A stretch of DNA of 64,000 bases from Alteripontixanthobacter muriae (GTDB lineage: Bacteria; Pseudomonadota; Alphaproteobacteria; Sphingomonadales; Sphingomonadaceae), in contig NZ_JAAFZT010000020.1 in the NCBI RefSeq assembly GCF_013336795.1, positions 18,620 through 82,619 of the forward strand. The letters run 5' to 3'. The translations under genes were made by a program, and so were the position numbers. Below are positions 53,772 through 63,033 of this stretch, in pieces. How positions within the stretch are numbered: position 1 is the stretch's first letter; every line of letters starts with the position of its first letter. A model generated the notes under the pieces. That model made no database searches and was not told the origin of the DNA. It saw nothing but the letters and a program-made list of their open reading frames with translations.

Positions 53772-56700
53772 ATGCTGATCCGGCGGCTCAAGCTCAGCGG
53801 TTTCAAGAGCTTCGTCGAACCTGCCGAACTGCGTATTGAACCCGGGCTGACCGGGGTCGTCGGCCCGAATGGCTGCGGCAAGTCCAACCTGCTCGAAGCA
53901 ATCCGCTGGGTGATGGGCGAAAATTCGCCCAAGAGCATGCGGTCGGGCGGGATGGAAGATGTCATCTTCGCCGGAACCGAAGCGCGCCCGCCACGCGATT
54001 TCGCCGAAGTCGTGCTGCAGGGCGCCGATGCCGAGGGCGAACCGCTGGAAGTCGTCCGCCGCATAGAGCGCGGCGCGGGCAGCGCATACCGCGTGAACGG
54101 CAGCGACGTGCGGGCGAAGGACGTCGCCCTCGCCTTCGCCGATGCGGCTACCGGCGCGCACAGCCCCGCGCTCGTCAGCCAGGGGAAGATCGCGCAGGTC
54201 ATCGCCGCCAAGCCTGCCGAACGGCGGCAGATGCTGGAGGAAGCTGCAGGCATCGCCGGGCTGCACGTCCGCCGCCGCGATGCAGAGGGCAAGCTGCGCC
54301 AGACGGAGGCCAATCTGGCGCGGCTCGACGATCTGATGGTCGGGCTGGACAGCCGCATCGCCGCATTGCGCCGTCAGGCGAAGCAGGCGGAGCGTTACGC
54401 CGAATTGTCGGACAGAATCCGGCTGGCGGAAGCCCGGCTGATCTATACGCGCTGGCGCGAAGCAGTAGACACTGCCGAGGCTGCGAAACGCGAAGCCGCC
54501 GCAGCCGAAGCGCGGGTCACCGCCGCCCGCGCCGATGCGGAATCTGCGGAGAAGGCGCAGGCCATCGCCGCCGCTGCACTTGCGAGGGCGAGGGACGAGC
54601 TGGCCGACCGGCGCGACGATACCGCCGCTCACTCCCACCGCATGGCGTCGCTTGAGAATAGTCTGGAAGCCGCCCGGCAGCGGCTTGCAGACATGAACCG
54701 GCAACGCCAGCGGCTGGAAGATGACCGCGCGGATGCGGATCGCATTACGGGCGAGGCGGCGAAGGCTTTGACCGACCTCGAGAACGCGCTGCTGACAAGC
54801 GAGCAGGATCTGGCGCGGGACGAAGCCGCCCGCCCCTCGCTTGCGGCTGATTTGGAGACCCGCGAGCGGGCGAACCGTTCGGCGGAACTGGCGCTGGCCA
54901 AGGCCTCTGCTGATCAGGCGGGCGTGGAGGCCGACTGGCGCGTGGCGCAATCCGCAATCACGCAGGCCGCCGCCGAACTCGACCGGCTGGATGCGGAACG
55001 CGTGCGGCAGGAACGACTCGCGGCCGACATTGCAGGCGCGACCGATCCGCAGCAGCAGGTGGAGCAGGCCCGTGCTTCTGTCGAACAGGCACGCAGGACC
55101 TTGAGCGCGCGCCGGGACGAATTGCAGGCGCTTCGCGGCGGCAAGGAGGCGCTAGCCGCCGAACGGGACTCGGCCGCAGCGGCTCAGGCGGCGGCGCGGG
55201 CTGAACTGGCGGGTTTGGAACGCGAGCTTTCCGCCTTGCAGCGTGACCGTGCAGCACGGAGCAAGCGAACCGGGCAGAACAAGGGAGCGAGGCGCGCGAT
55301 AGACGAATTACGGGCCGAACCGGGCTATGAGAAGGCGCTGGCCGCAGCGCTTGGCCGTGATGCCAAGGCGCTGATCGGGTCGCCGGAGCATGGTTCGGAC
55401 GGACGCTTCTGGGCGGGCCGCGATGATGCGCGGGAAGGCAGCGGCGTTTCGGATAGTCTGCTCGATCACACGAGCGCATATCCCCCGGAACTCGGCCCGC
55501 GTCTCGCCATGATCCACGTCGCGGCAGAGGACGATGGCAGGCCCCTGCAGCCGGGGGAATGGCTGGTCACGCATGAAGGTGCGCTTCGCCGCTGGGACGG
55601 CTTCGTCGCATGGGGCGAAGGCAGCGCCGAAGCCTTGCAGCTGGAGGCCGACAATCGCCTCGCCAGGCTGGACAAGGAGCTGCCCGAACTTCGCCAGGCA
55701 GCCGAAGCGGCCGCGGGTTCGGCAGACCGAGCAGAACAGGCGCTGCATCAGCATCGGCAGGCGGAAGTTGCGGCGGAACGCTCCCTTCAGCAGGCGGACG
55801 AAGCCGAACGCCAGGCCCTGCGGCTGCTGGACCGCGCCGAAAGCGAGGCCGAACGGCAGAAGGCCCGGCAAGAAGAGATGGCCCGAACGGCGGAAAGCCT
55901 CGACTTGCGCCATGCACAGGCGGAGGAGGTTCTCGCTTCTGCTCGCGCTCACCTGAACGACCTTGCCGATCCTGCTGCCGGACGCGAAGCGCTGGAGAAA
56001 TCCCGCCTTGCTCATGAGGATGCGCGCGGCGCATTGCAGAGTGCGATGGCCAGGCTGGCGGGCCATGACCAGTCCCTCGCGGTGACACGCGAACGCCTGG
56101 CCGCGCGCCGTTCGGACATGGCGGGTTGGCGGGCACGGTCTGGCAATGCGGCGAAGCGCCTGTCCGAGATGGGCAGGCGGCTTGCCGATATCGAGGAGGA
56201 ACAGGCCGTTCTGGCCGGCAAACCCGAAGGATTGGAGCGGCAGATTGCCGAAGGGAGCGCAACGGGCGAGCGCCTGCTGCGGGAGCGCGCGAAGGCCGAG
56301 GCAGCCCTGGCCGCTGCGGAAGCGACGGCCGCCGAGATGCAGGGTGCCGCTCAGCGTATCGTCGAAGCGCTGGCGAGTTTGCGCGAAGAACGCGCCACTT
56401 TGGCGGCAAAGGCGGAAGGGCACGAGGCCCGCCGCATCGAAATGGGGCGCATCGCGGGCGAACGGTTCCAGTGCCCCCCGCCCATGCTGCCCGGCCGGTT
56501 CGATTTCGCCGAGGATGATGTGAAAGACGCGGCGACGGAATCGGCGGAGATGGACCGCCTCGCCGCCAACCGCGAGCGCATCGGCCCGGTCAATCTGGTC
56601 GCGGCGGAAGAGTTGAAGGAGCTGGAGTCGACCCAAGGCTCCAGCGCGGAGGAGCAGGCGGAACTTACCGAGGCGGTGAACCGCCTGCGCGGCTCCATCG

Positions 56701-57206
56701 GCAGTCTCAATCGCGAGGGGCGCGAACGCCTGCGGGCCGCTTTCGAGGAGGTGGACACGCATTTCAGGCGGCTGTTCACGCGCCTGTTCGAAGGCGGCAG
56801 CGCGCATCTGGCGCTGGTCGATAGCGACGATCCCTTGCAGGCGGGGCTGGAGATCTATGCTCAGCCGCCGGGCAAACGCCTGCAATCGCTCACCCTGCTG
56901 TCGGGCGGCGAACAGGCGCTGACGGCCATCGCGCTGATCTTCGCCCTGTTCCTGACCAACCCCGCACCGATTTGCGTGCTCGACGAAGTGGATGCCCCGC
57001 TGGACGATGCCAATATCGACCGTTTTTGCGACCTGCTGGAATCGATGACGGCAGAGACGGCAACACGCTATCTGATCGTCACGCACAATGCCGTGACGAT
57101 GAGCCGGATGCACCGGCTGTTCGGCGTCACGATGGTGGAAAAAGGCGTATCCCGCCTCGTCAGTGTCGATCTTGCAGCGGCGGAGGGGATGCTGGCAGCG
57201 GAGTAG
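53772..57206 (+). CDS. smc: Chromosome segregation protein SMC
   Basis: 1144 aa. Head: Walker A GPNGCGKSNLLEAIRWVMGE (31-50), signature LSGGEQALTAIALIFALF and Walker B ICVLDEVDAPLDD near the C-terminus. Two long coiled coils (about 170-500 and 640-920) flank a compact hinge near residues 510-630. Condensin core ATPase that organises chromosomes with ScpAB. The hinge is short and lacks an obvious Gly-Gly dimer motif, a form I associate with alphaproteobacterial SMC. Confidence 0.96.
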   Translation: MLIRRLKLSGFKSFVEPAELRIEPGLTGVVGPNGCGKSNLLEAIRWVMGENSPKSMRSGGMEDVIFAGTEARPPRDFAEVVLQGADAEGEPLEVVRRIERGAGSAYRVNGSDVRAKDVALAFADAATGAHSPALVSQGKIAQVIAAKPAERRQMLEEAAGIAGLHVRRRDAEGKLRQTEANLARLDDLMVGLDSRIAALRRQAKQAERYAELSDRIRLAEARLIYTRWREAVDTAEAAKREAAAAEARVTAARADAESAEKAQAIAAAALARARDELADRRDDTAAHSHRMASLENSLEAARQRLADMNRQRQRLEDDRADADRITGEAAKALTDLENALLTSEQDLARDEAARPSLAADLETRERANRSAELALAKASADQAGVEADWRVAQSAITQAAAELDRLDAERVRQERLAADIAGATDPQQQVEQARASVEQARRTLSARRDELQALRGGKEALAAERDSAAAAQAAARAELAGLERELSALQRDRAARSKRTGQNKGARRAIDELRAEPGYEKALAAALGRDAKALIGSPEHGSDGRFWAGRDDAREGSGVSDSLLDHTSAYPPELGPRLAMIHVAAEDDGRPLQPGEWLVTHEGALRRWDGFVAWGEGSAEALQLEADNRLARLDKELPELRQAAEAAAGSADRAEQALHQHRQAEVAAERSLQQADEAERQALRLLDRAESEAERQKARQEEMARTAESLDLRHAQAEEVLASARAHLNDLADPAAGREALEKSRLAHEDARGALQSAMARLAGHDQSLAVTRERLAARRSDMAGWRARSGNAAKRLSEMGRRLADIEEEQAVLAGKPEGLERQIAEGSATGERLLRERAKAEAALAAAEATAAEMQGAAQRIVEALASLREERATLAAKAEGHEARRIEMGRIAGERFQCPPPMLPGRFDFAEDDVKDAATESAEMDRLAANRERIGPVNLVAAEELKELESTQGSSAEEQAELTEAVNRLRGSIGSLNREGRERLRAAFEEVDTHFRRLFTRLFEGGSAHLALVDSDDPLQAGLEIYAQPPGKRLQSLTLLSGGEQALTAIALIFALFLTNPAPICVLDEVDAPLDDANIDRFCDLLESMTAETATRYLIVTHNAVTMSRMHRLFGVTMVEKGVSRLVSVDLAAAEGMLAAE

Positions 57207-57218
57207 CGGCGGCGACGT

Positions 57219-57596
57219 TCATTCCGCGAGAGCGGTGGCCAGTCTGTTGCGAATCGATTTCAGCTGCCGGAGAATATCGGGATTGCCGGCTTCAGGTTGA
57301 GCTTCGGGGACGGACTGCGGGACAGCCTCGTCGCCAAGGGCAGCCTTGGCACCTTTCAGCGTGTAGCCCTGATGGTTCACCAGGCTGTCGATCCGCTGGA
57401 GCATCGCAATGTCCTGCGGCCGGTAATAACGCCTGCCGCCGCTGCGCTTCAGCGGTTCGAGCTGAGGAAACTGCTCTTCCCAATACCTCAGAACATGAGT
57501 CTTGAGCGACAGGGCCTTTGCCACTTCGCCGATGGTGCGCAGCGCATTACCGTCCTTGCCATCGTCGAACAGCGTGCGGTCGGCCCCATCTGTCAT
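57219..57596 (-). CDS. MerR family transcriptional regulator
   Basis: 125 aa. HTH region TIGEVAKALSLKTHVLRYWEEQFPQL cited by ends TIGEVAKAL and LRYWEEQFPQL, wing RSGGRRYYRPQDIAML. No C-terminal metal Cys. This compact MerR beside ihfA is a standard alphaproteobacterial pair. ATG overlaps the ihfA stop by one base. Confidence 0.92.
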   Translation of the reverse strand: MTDGADRTLFDDGKDGNALRTIGEVAKALSLKTHVLRYWEEQFPQLEPLKRSGGRRYYRPQDIAMLQRIDSLVNHQGYTLKGAKAALGDEAVPQSVPEAQPEAGNPDILRQLKSIRNRLATALAE

Positions 57597-57898
57597 CAGG
57601 CGGCAGCGTCGATACGCTGTTTCAGCAACTGGCTGGCACGGAAGGTCAGGACCCGCCGCGACGTGATCGGCACTTCCACCCCGGTCTTCGGATTACGGCC
57701 GATCCGTTCCGCCTTGTCGCGCAGGATGAAGCTGCCGAAACCCGAAACCTTCACGTTCTCACCCTTGGAGAGCGCTTCGCACATGTGGTTCAGCAACGAT
57801 TCGACAAGTTCTAGGCTTTCGGAACGGGAAAAACCCATTCGCCTGTTCATCGTGTCTGCAAGATCCGCCCGGGTAAGCGTACCAACCGTCTCAGCCAT
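57596..57898 (-). CDS. ihfA: Integration host factor subunit alpha
   Basis: 100 aa. HU/IHF fold: [20 protein letters not shown], the core [22 protein letters not shown] and DNA-bending arm [18 protein letters not shown]. Nucleoid protein; forms a heterodimer with IhfB encoded elsewhere. Follows fabH by 128 bp, so it probably has its own promoter. Confidence 0.95.
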   Translation of the reverse strand: MAETVGTLTRADLADTMNRRMGFSRSESLELVESLLNHMCEALSKGENVKVSGFGSFILRDKAERIGRNPKTGVEVPITSRRVLTFRASQLLKQRIDAAA

Positions 57899-58026
57899 TC
57901 GATTCCCCCTAACCTATCCAAACAATTGGTCAATTCAACATGGGTCAAACTAGCCGCGCATCCGCGCCGGTGCAAGCATGTCACCAGGATTGCCGGGATT
58001 ATCGGCCAGCGTTGCGGATCGAAAAT

Positions 58027-59004
58027 TCAGATCCGGACTAGGCTGGCACCCCAGGTGAAGCCCCCGCCCATCGCCTCGAACATGACCAGATCTCCCGGCT
58101 TGATCCGCCCGTCCCGCACCGCAGTGTCGAAGGCCAGCGGCACGGATGCCGCCGAGGTGTTGGCATGCCGGTCGACCGTCACGATCACTTTTTCTGCCGG
58201 AAGGCCAAGCTTGCGCGCGGTTGCATCGAGGATGCGGGCGTTGGCCTGATGCGGGACTACCCAGTCGATGTCCTCGGGAGCAAGGCCCGCACCGTCCAGC
58301 ACTTCGTTCAGCACGTCCGCCAGATTGACGACGGCATGGCGAAACACCTCGCGCCCCTTCATCCGCAGCTTGCCAACCGTCCCGGTGGTGGAGGGACCGC
58401 CATCGACATAGAGAAGTTCCGAATGCGCACCATCTGCATGCAGGCGTGTGGCGATAATGCCCTGCGCCTCTGCGCCGGAGCCTTCCGCAACGTCTTCCGC
58501 CGTCAGCACGATCGCCCCCGCGCCATCGCCGAACAGGACACAGGTGCCCCGATCTTCCCAGTCGAGAATGCGGCTGAACGTTTCCGCGCCAATCACCAGC
58601 GCGCAGCGCGCCATGCCAGATTTCAGCATCGAATCCGCGGTCGCCATGGCGTAGAGAAAGCCGGAACACACCGCCTGCACGTCGAAGGCGATGCCGCCAT
58701 TGCAGCCCAGCGCATGCTGCACCTGGGTCGCCGTGGCCGGAAAAGTGTTGTTCGGCGTTGCGGTAGCCAGCACGATCAGATCGACCTTGGCAGCGTCGAT
58801 CCCTGCACTCGCCAGCGCCGCGCGCGCCGCGCCGGTAGCCAAAGTGGCGGTCGTCTCCCCCTCACCCGCTATGTAGCGGTTGCGAATGCCGGTGCGTTCG
58901 ACGATCCATTCATCACTCGTATCGACGCTCTCGGCCAGTTCCGCATTGCTCACCGCTTTGGCCGGAAGTGCCGAACCGCTGCCCCGGATGACTGAACGGA
59001 TCAT
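58027..59004 (-). CDS. fabH: 3-oxoacyl-ACP synthase III (FabH)
   Basis: 325 aa. Starts type II fatty acid synthesis from acyl-CoA and malonyl-ACP. Catalytic Cys in [13 protein letters not shown], His in [11 protein letters not shown], Asn in [12 protein letters not shown], terminal [11 protein letters not shown] overlaps the plsX stop by 4 nt (ATGA). Confidence 0.96.
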   Translation of the reverse strand: MIRSVIRGSGSALPAKAVSNAELAESVDTSDEWIVERTGIRNRYIAGEGETTATLATGAARAALASAGIDAAKVDLIVLATATPNNTFPATATQVQHALGCNGGIAFDVQAVCSGFLYAMATADSMLKSGMARCALVIGAETFSRILDWEDRGTCVLFGDGAGAIVLTAEDVAEGSGAEAQGIIATRLHADGAHSELLYVDGGPSTTGTVGKLRMKGREVFRHAVVNLADVLNEVLDGAGLAPEDIDWVVPHQANARILDATARKLGLPAEKVIVTVDRHANTSAASVPLAFDTAVRDGRIKPGDLVMFEAMGGGFTWGASLVRI

Positions 59005-60053
59005 GCGCCGCTGTCTTGGCGGGTGCGCAGCCGCTCCTCGCCCAGTTCGGCAAGGTCGGCGGCAATGCGCTGGGTGAGATCGTTTTCCAGCAGCTTCGCC
59101 GCGACCGTCACCGCATTGGCGACGCCATCGGCGGTGGCGCTGCCGTGGCTCTTCACGACCACACCGTTCAGGCCGAGAAAGACCGCGCCATTGTGATTGT
59201 TGGGGTCAAGATGGTGCCGCAGCAATTCGGTTGCCGGGCGCGAGATGAGAAAACCGACCTTGGAGCGGATAGAAGACCGAAACGCATCCTTCAAAAGGTC
59301 GGTCACGAAACGCGCGGCGCCCTCGATCGCCTTCAGGGCGATATTGCCGGAAAAGCCGTCGGATACGACCACGTCGACATCGCCGCGATTGATCTTGTCC
59401 GCCTCGACAAAGCCGTCGAAGCTGAAGTCCAGCCCTTGTGCGCCGCGCAGGGTAGCGGCAGCCTGTTGCAGCTGGTCCGTGCCCTTGGTGTCTTCCGTCC
59501 CGATATTCAGCAGGCGAACGCGGGGCACCGCGCGGATACCGACAGAGCGCGCATAAGCGGCACCCATGATCGCAAACTGCACCAGGTTGCGCGCATCGCA
59601 ATCGGTATTGGCGCCGAGGTCCAGCATGATCACGTCATGCTCCTCCAGTGTGGGGAGCAGTGCGGCAAGCGCAGGCCTGTCGATGCCGGGCATCGTACGC
59701 AGCGCCAGCTTGCTCATCGCCATCAGCGCGCCGGTATTACCGGCGCTGACAGCAGCACCGGCCTGCCCGCGCTTTACCGCGTTGACGGCCATGCCCATGC
59801 TGGTGGTCTTTGCCCGGCGCAGCGCCTGCGTCGGTTTCTCATCGCCGCCGACGACATCGGTCGCGTGCAGGATTTCCGACGCTCCTGCCATGCCGGGGTG
59901 GTTTTCCAGAGCGCGCGCGATGCGGGCTTCGTCACCCACCAGCAGGAATTTGAAACGGTCATGCCGGCGACGCGCGATGGCCGCACCTTCGATCATCACG
60001 CGCACGCCCTCATCACCGCCCATCGCGTCTATGGCGATACGCGGCAAGGTCAT
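59001..60053 (-). CDS. plsX: Phosphate acyltransferase PlsX
   Basis: 350 aa from [16 protein letters not shown]. Makes acyl-phosphate from acyl-ACP for phospholipid synthesis. Signatures [25 protein letters not shown] and [13 protein letters not shown]. Middle gene of rpmF-plsX-fabH, a conserved order that ties lipid synthesis to ribosomal protein expression. Confidence 0.95.
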   Translation of the reverse strand: MTLPRIAIDAMGGDEGVRVMIEGAAIARRRHDRFKFLLVGDEARIARALENHPGMAGASEILHATDVVGGDEKPTQALRRAKTTSMGMAVNAVKRGQAGAAVSAGNTGALMAMSKLALRTMPGIDRPALAALLPTLEEHDVIMLDLGANTDCDARNLVQFAIMGAAYARSVGIRAVPRVRLLNIGTEDTKGTDQLQQAAATLRGAQGLDFSFDGFVEADKINRGDVDVVVSDGFSGNIALKAIEGAARFVTDLLKDAFRSSIRSKVGFLISRPATELLRHHLDPNNHNGAVFLGLNGVVVKSHGSATADGVANAVTVAAKLLENDLTQRIAADLAELGEERLRTRQDSGA

Positions 60054-60078
60054 GGCTTTCTCCGGCAAGTGCTAGGGA

Positions 60079-60258
60079 TCAGAGTCCGACGGCGACGATT
60101 TCGCGGCCGTTATAGTGGCCACAATGCGGGCACAGATTGTGCGGACGCTTGAGATCGCCGCAATTTCCGCATTCGTGGAAAGCTTCGACCTTCAGCGAAT
60201 CATGGGACCGGCGATTGCCGCGGCGATGCGGGGATACTTTTCTTTTAGGGACAGCCAT
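60079..60258 (-). CDS. rpmF: 50S ribosomal protein L32
   Basis: 59 aa: [20 protein letters not shown], then zinc ribbon Cys pairs CGNCG and CPHCG, ending [14 protein letters not shown] is 4 nt before the ATG on the minus strand. First of rpmF-plsX-fabH. Positions were read directly from the sequence. Confidence 0.97.
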   Translation of the reverse strand: MAVPKRKVSPHRRGNRRSHDSLKVEAFHECGNCGDLKRPHNLCPHCGHYNGREIVAVGL

Positions 60259-60483
60259 GGAGGCACCTGTTCCTTGAATTTCTGAGCGTTACGGGGCCGC
60301 TTCGACTTTCGGGCAGACCACCCGCGCAGACATTGCGCATGACGGACAGCCCGGCTTTCACGGGGAAGGCGCCGCCTATACACTCTTGAACGCAGCTTGC
60401 AAGCACCCCGCCGCGGCCTTAACGAAACGCCGTGCCGCGAACCGAACCGGGCAAGGTGGCCAGAAACTGAAAAGAGCACGCCT

Positions 60484-60876
60484 ATGTTCCTGACCGTCAC
60501 TCTCGCCTCTGCCGCGGCCGCTGCGCTGCTGAATGTCTGGCTGATGATCCGCATCGGAGCAGTTCGCCGGGCCAACAAGATTACCGTGGGCGATGGCGGC
60601 AATGAGGCGCTGCAGCGGCGCATGCGGGCGCAGGCCAATTACATCGAGAATACGCCGATCGTTCTTGTCCTGATTGCGGCGATCGAACTGGCCGAACTTG
60701 GCAGCTGGTGGCTGCCGATCGTCGCTGCGCTCTATATCGCCGGGCGCATTGCTCATGCGCTGGGCATGGATGGCGGCAAATGGGCGACCGGCCGCATGAT
60801 CGGTACGATCATCTCGATGGTCACTGCCCTCTGGCTGGCGGGTGTTGCCACCGGCGCGGTGCTGGCGGCGGCCTGA
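60484..60876 (+). CDS. MAPEG family membrane protein
   Basis: 130 aa, four transmembrane helices. RRMRAQANYIENTPIVLVLI is the MAPEG signature (glutathione/eicosanoid-type membrane proteins), and GRIAHALGMDGG follows. Substrate unknown. Upstream 225 bp to rpmF hold its promoter; no other gene seen there. Convergent with the MBL hydrolase. Confidence 0.88.
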   Translation: MFLTVTLASAAAAALLNVWLMIRIGAVRRANKITVGDGGNEALQRRMRAQANYIENTPIVLVLIAAIELAELGSWWLPIVAALYIAGRIAHALGMDGGKWATGRMIGTIISMVTALWLAGVATGAVLAAA

Positions 60877-60894
60877 GAAGTTCCAGCCAGCAGT

Positions 60895-61596
60895 CTACCT
60901 GCCGAGCGCGGTATCGCTGACGAAGGCGTTGGTCTTGCGTTCCTGCCCGAAAGTGCTGGTGGGGCCGTGCCCGGGGATGAAGGTCGTGTCATCGCCCAGC
61001 GGCCATAATTTGCCGGTGATGGCGTCCAGCAGGTCCTGGTGATTGCCCATGGGGAAATCGGTTCGGCCGATACTGCCCTGGAACAACACGTCACCCACGA
61101 TGGCGAAATTGCTGGGCGCGTGATGGAAGATGACATGGCCCGGCGTGTGGCCCGGGCAATGAATGACGTCGAGCGTGAGCGCGCCGACCGTCACCGTATC
61201 GCCATCGTCGAGCCAGCGGTCCGGCTCGAAACTGCGGCTGTTCATGCCGTAACGCTTGCCATCTTCCTCCAGACGCGAGATCCAGAAGCGGTCGGCTTCA
61301 TGCGGGCCTTCTATCGGCAGGCCGAGTTCTTCGGCGAGCACTCCGGCTTCGCCGCAATGATCCATGTGCCCGTGGGTGATCAGGATCTTCTCCAGCGTCA
61401 CGCCCGATTTCGCGACCCCGGCCTTCAGCTTGGGCAGATCGCCGCCCGGGTCGATCAGTGCGCCGCGCATCGTCTGCGTGCACCATATCAGCGAGCAGTT
61501 CTGCTGCAGCGGCGTCACCGGCATGATCGCTGCGCGCATGGGCTTGCCGGTAGAGGGTGCGGGCTTGTCGGCGGAGGATGCTGGCTGTGCTGTCAT
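60895..61596 (-). CDS. MBL-fold metallo-hydrolase (glyoxalase II-like)
   Basis: 233 aa from MTAQPASS. Metal motif THGHMDHCG (HxHxDH), further ligands in CPGHTPGHVIFH and the GDVLFQGSIGRTDFP box. YcbL-like group of hydroxyacylglutathione-type hydrolases. Its start lies 42 bp beyond the S24 repressor stop on the same strand. Confidence 0.9.
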   Translation of the reverse strand: MTAQPASSADKPAPSTGKPMRAAIMPVTPLQQNCSLIWCTQTMRGALIDPGGDLPKLKAGVAKSGVTLEKILITHGHMDHCGEAGVLAEELGLPIEGPHEADRFWISRLEEDGKRYGMNSRSFEPDRWLDDGDTVTVGALTLDVIHCPGHTPGHVIFHHAPSNFAIVGDVLFQGSIGRTDFPMGNHQDLLDAITGKLWPLGDDTTFIPGHGPTSTFGQERKTNAFVSDTALGR

Positions 61597-61637
61597 GCGC
61601 TCAGATGTGGCGTGTGCGGCCCCATTTTGCAAATCGT

Positions 61638-62339
61638 TCAGAGCCGGCCCGATTTCCACACCACGCGGCCGACAATGGTCAGGTCCTCGGCTGAAACCTC
61701 CACCGGAGGATAGACCGAATTTTCACTCAGCAAGGTGATCCGCCCAGGCGCGGCCTGCGCCAGGCGCTTGACCATGAGCACATCGTCGAGGCGGACGACA
61801 TGGATGCCGTCGCGTAAATTGTTCTGCGCGGTATCGACGAGCATCTCGTCGCCGTCGGATAGCACCGGCGTCATGCTGTCGCCCTGCACCGCGATGGCGG
61901 AAAGCCGCGCATCGCCGAGCCCGTTGCGCCGCAGCCAGTCGGCGGAGAAGCGGAAGCTGTCGAAGGGCACTTCGCTCGCTCCGAAGGCGCCCGGCCCGGC
62001 GGATGCGCCGAGCGGCAGGCGCGGGATGTCGACCCACCCTTCCCTCGGCACCTTCGCGGTCGCGGCTGCCGTGTTTATGCGATCAAAGGATTTTTCCTCC
62101 GAGTCTCTCAAGATCGATTCGGCCACGCCAAAGAACTGGGCGAGAACATGGCGGTCCTCCTCCTCCAGCTTGCGCGGGCTGCCTTTACGGACATATTGCT
62201 GCAAGTAGCTGTTATTTCGTCCGATAAGCCGCGATAGCGCGGACAGGCTGGCATTGTGTTCGCCAGCTAGACGCAGCAATTCGGCCCGGCCCTGCCCCGG
62301 CATCTGATCCGAAATCTGCTGGTTCGGAGGCGTTCTCAT
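61638..62339 (-). CDS. S24 family LexA/CI-like repressor
   Basis: 233 aa. N-terminal HTH (ASLSALSRLIGRNNSYLQQYVRKG, cited as LSRLIGRNNSYLQQYVRKG), a hinge, then an S24 self-cleavage domain with Ser in AVQGDSMTPVLSDGD and Lys in DVLMVKRLAQ. A possible self-cleavage region is GASAGPGAFGA. RBS TAGGAAGAATTC sits inside a repeat-rich candidate operator, which suggests autoregulation. Divergent from two small genes. Confidence 0.88.
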   Translation of the reverse strand: MRTPPNQQISDQMPGQGRAELLRLAGEHNASLSALSRLIGRNNSYLQQYVRKGSPRKLEEEDRHVLAQFFGVAESILRDSEEKSFDRINTAAATAKVPREGWVDIPRLPLGASAGPGAFGASEVPFDSFRFSADWLRRNGLGDARLSAIAVQGDSMTPVLSDGDEMLVDTAQNNLRDGIHVVRLDDVLMVKRLAQAAPGRITLLSENSVYPPVEVSAEDLTIVGRVVWKSGRL

Positions 62340-62345
62340 GAATTC

Positions 62346-62385
62346 TTCCTACATGAAGTATTTTTCCTAGACAAGTAGGACTTCA
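62346..62385. promoter_or_regulatory. Candidate operator between the S24 repressor and the small-gene pair
   Basis: Two imperfect direct repeats start 18 bp apart: TTCCTACATGAAGTA (62346) and TTCCTAGACAAGTA (62364). Inverted arms TCCTAC/GTAGGA (62347, 62375) and TGAAGT/ACTTCA (62354, 62380) interlock, and CCTA-N6-TAGG (62366-62379) is a local palindrome. The site overlaps the repressor RBS. Confidence 0.55.
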
Positions 62386-62459
62386 AGCGCGACCACGGCC
62401 TCATCAAGACGAATCGAGGCGGGTGGTCGCCTTGCAAGAAGCAGCTTCGGAAGGGACCA

Positions 62460-62648
62460 ATGCTGATACGCCATATCGAGAAATTCCTGCGCGAAACCGA
62501 TATGCCGGCGACCAGGTTCGGGCGGTTGGCGACGCATGATCCGCGCTTCGTGCTCGATCTGCGGAACGGTCGCACACCCCGTTCCGCAACGGAAAGACGT
62601 GTGGAACATTTCATGAACAAATATCGGGAGAACTGCCGTGCGGATTGA
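62460..62648 (+). CDS. Small HTH-like protein, function unknown
   Basis: 62 aa starting MLIRHIEKFLRETDMP, with GGAAGGGA before the ATG. Helical and basic; FLRETDMPATRFGRLATHDP looks like the first helices of an XRE-type HTH, so a DNA-binding cofactor or mini-regulator is possible. Overlaps the next gene by 11 nt and diverges from the S24 repressor. Confidence 0.68.
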   Translation: MLIRHIEKFLRETDMPATRFGRLATHDPRFVLDLRNGRTPRSATERRVEHFMNKYRENCRAD

Positions 62649-63021
62649 AGGCAGAACGCAATTCGAAGACCAGCAAAGCCAAACCGTTCGCCCGCTACGC
62701 AAGCTGCGGCGCGGACCGGCCGAGCATCTGCGCGATGCGCTGGCGGCGTTGGCGCAGCACCATGCCACCTTCGTTCGCCATTCCGAGCGCGCCTGGGCCA
62801 GCATCACTTTCACCGGTGCGCGGCACAGCGTGGAGCTATTCTTCGACGGCGCCGATGCAGTCGCGGCAGGCGAGGAATTCGTCGCCTGCCTGCCCGATCA
62901 TGAATTCACCATTCGCGGGCAAATTGTCGCGGAGGCGAATGTAACCAGCGTCGATCACACGCTACTGCCCGCACCCCGCATGGAGGTCAGCGTGGAAGTG
63001 CTGATGCTGGATGACAAGTGA
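62638..63021 (+). CDS. Conserved small protein, function unknown
   Basis: 127 aa from a GTG with GGGAGAA 5 nt upstream, overlapping the preceding gene by 11 nt. Mixed alpha/beta; WASITFTGARHSVELFFDG and CLPDHEFTIRGQIVAEANV give it a compact fold. No signal peptide, no known motif. Likely cotranscribed with the small HTH-like gene and controlled by the S24 repressor. Confidence 0.72.
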   Translation: MRIEGRTQFEDQQSQTVRPLRKLRRGPAEHLRDALAALAQHHATFVRHSERAWASITFTGARHSVELFFDGADAVAAGEEFVACLPDHEFTIRGQIVAEANVTSVDHTLLPAPRMEVSVEVLMLDDK

Positions 63022-63033
63022 TCCTCGTGTCCT

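Noticed and set aside
55308-57113. Open frame of 601 codons on the minus strand
   Set aside because: Antisense to the C-terminal half of smc, including its ABC signature and Walker B.
61638-63021. Prophage immunity region
   Set aside because: There is a CI-like repressor and small divergent genes, but no integrase, structural or lysis genes nearby, and both flanks are ordinary chromosomal genes.
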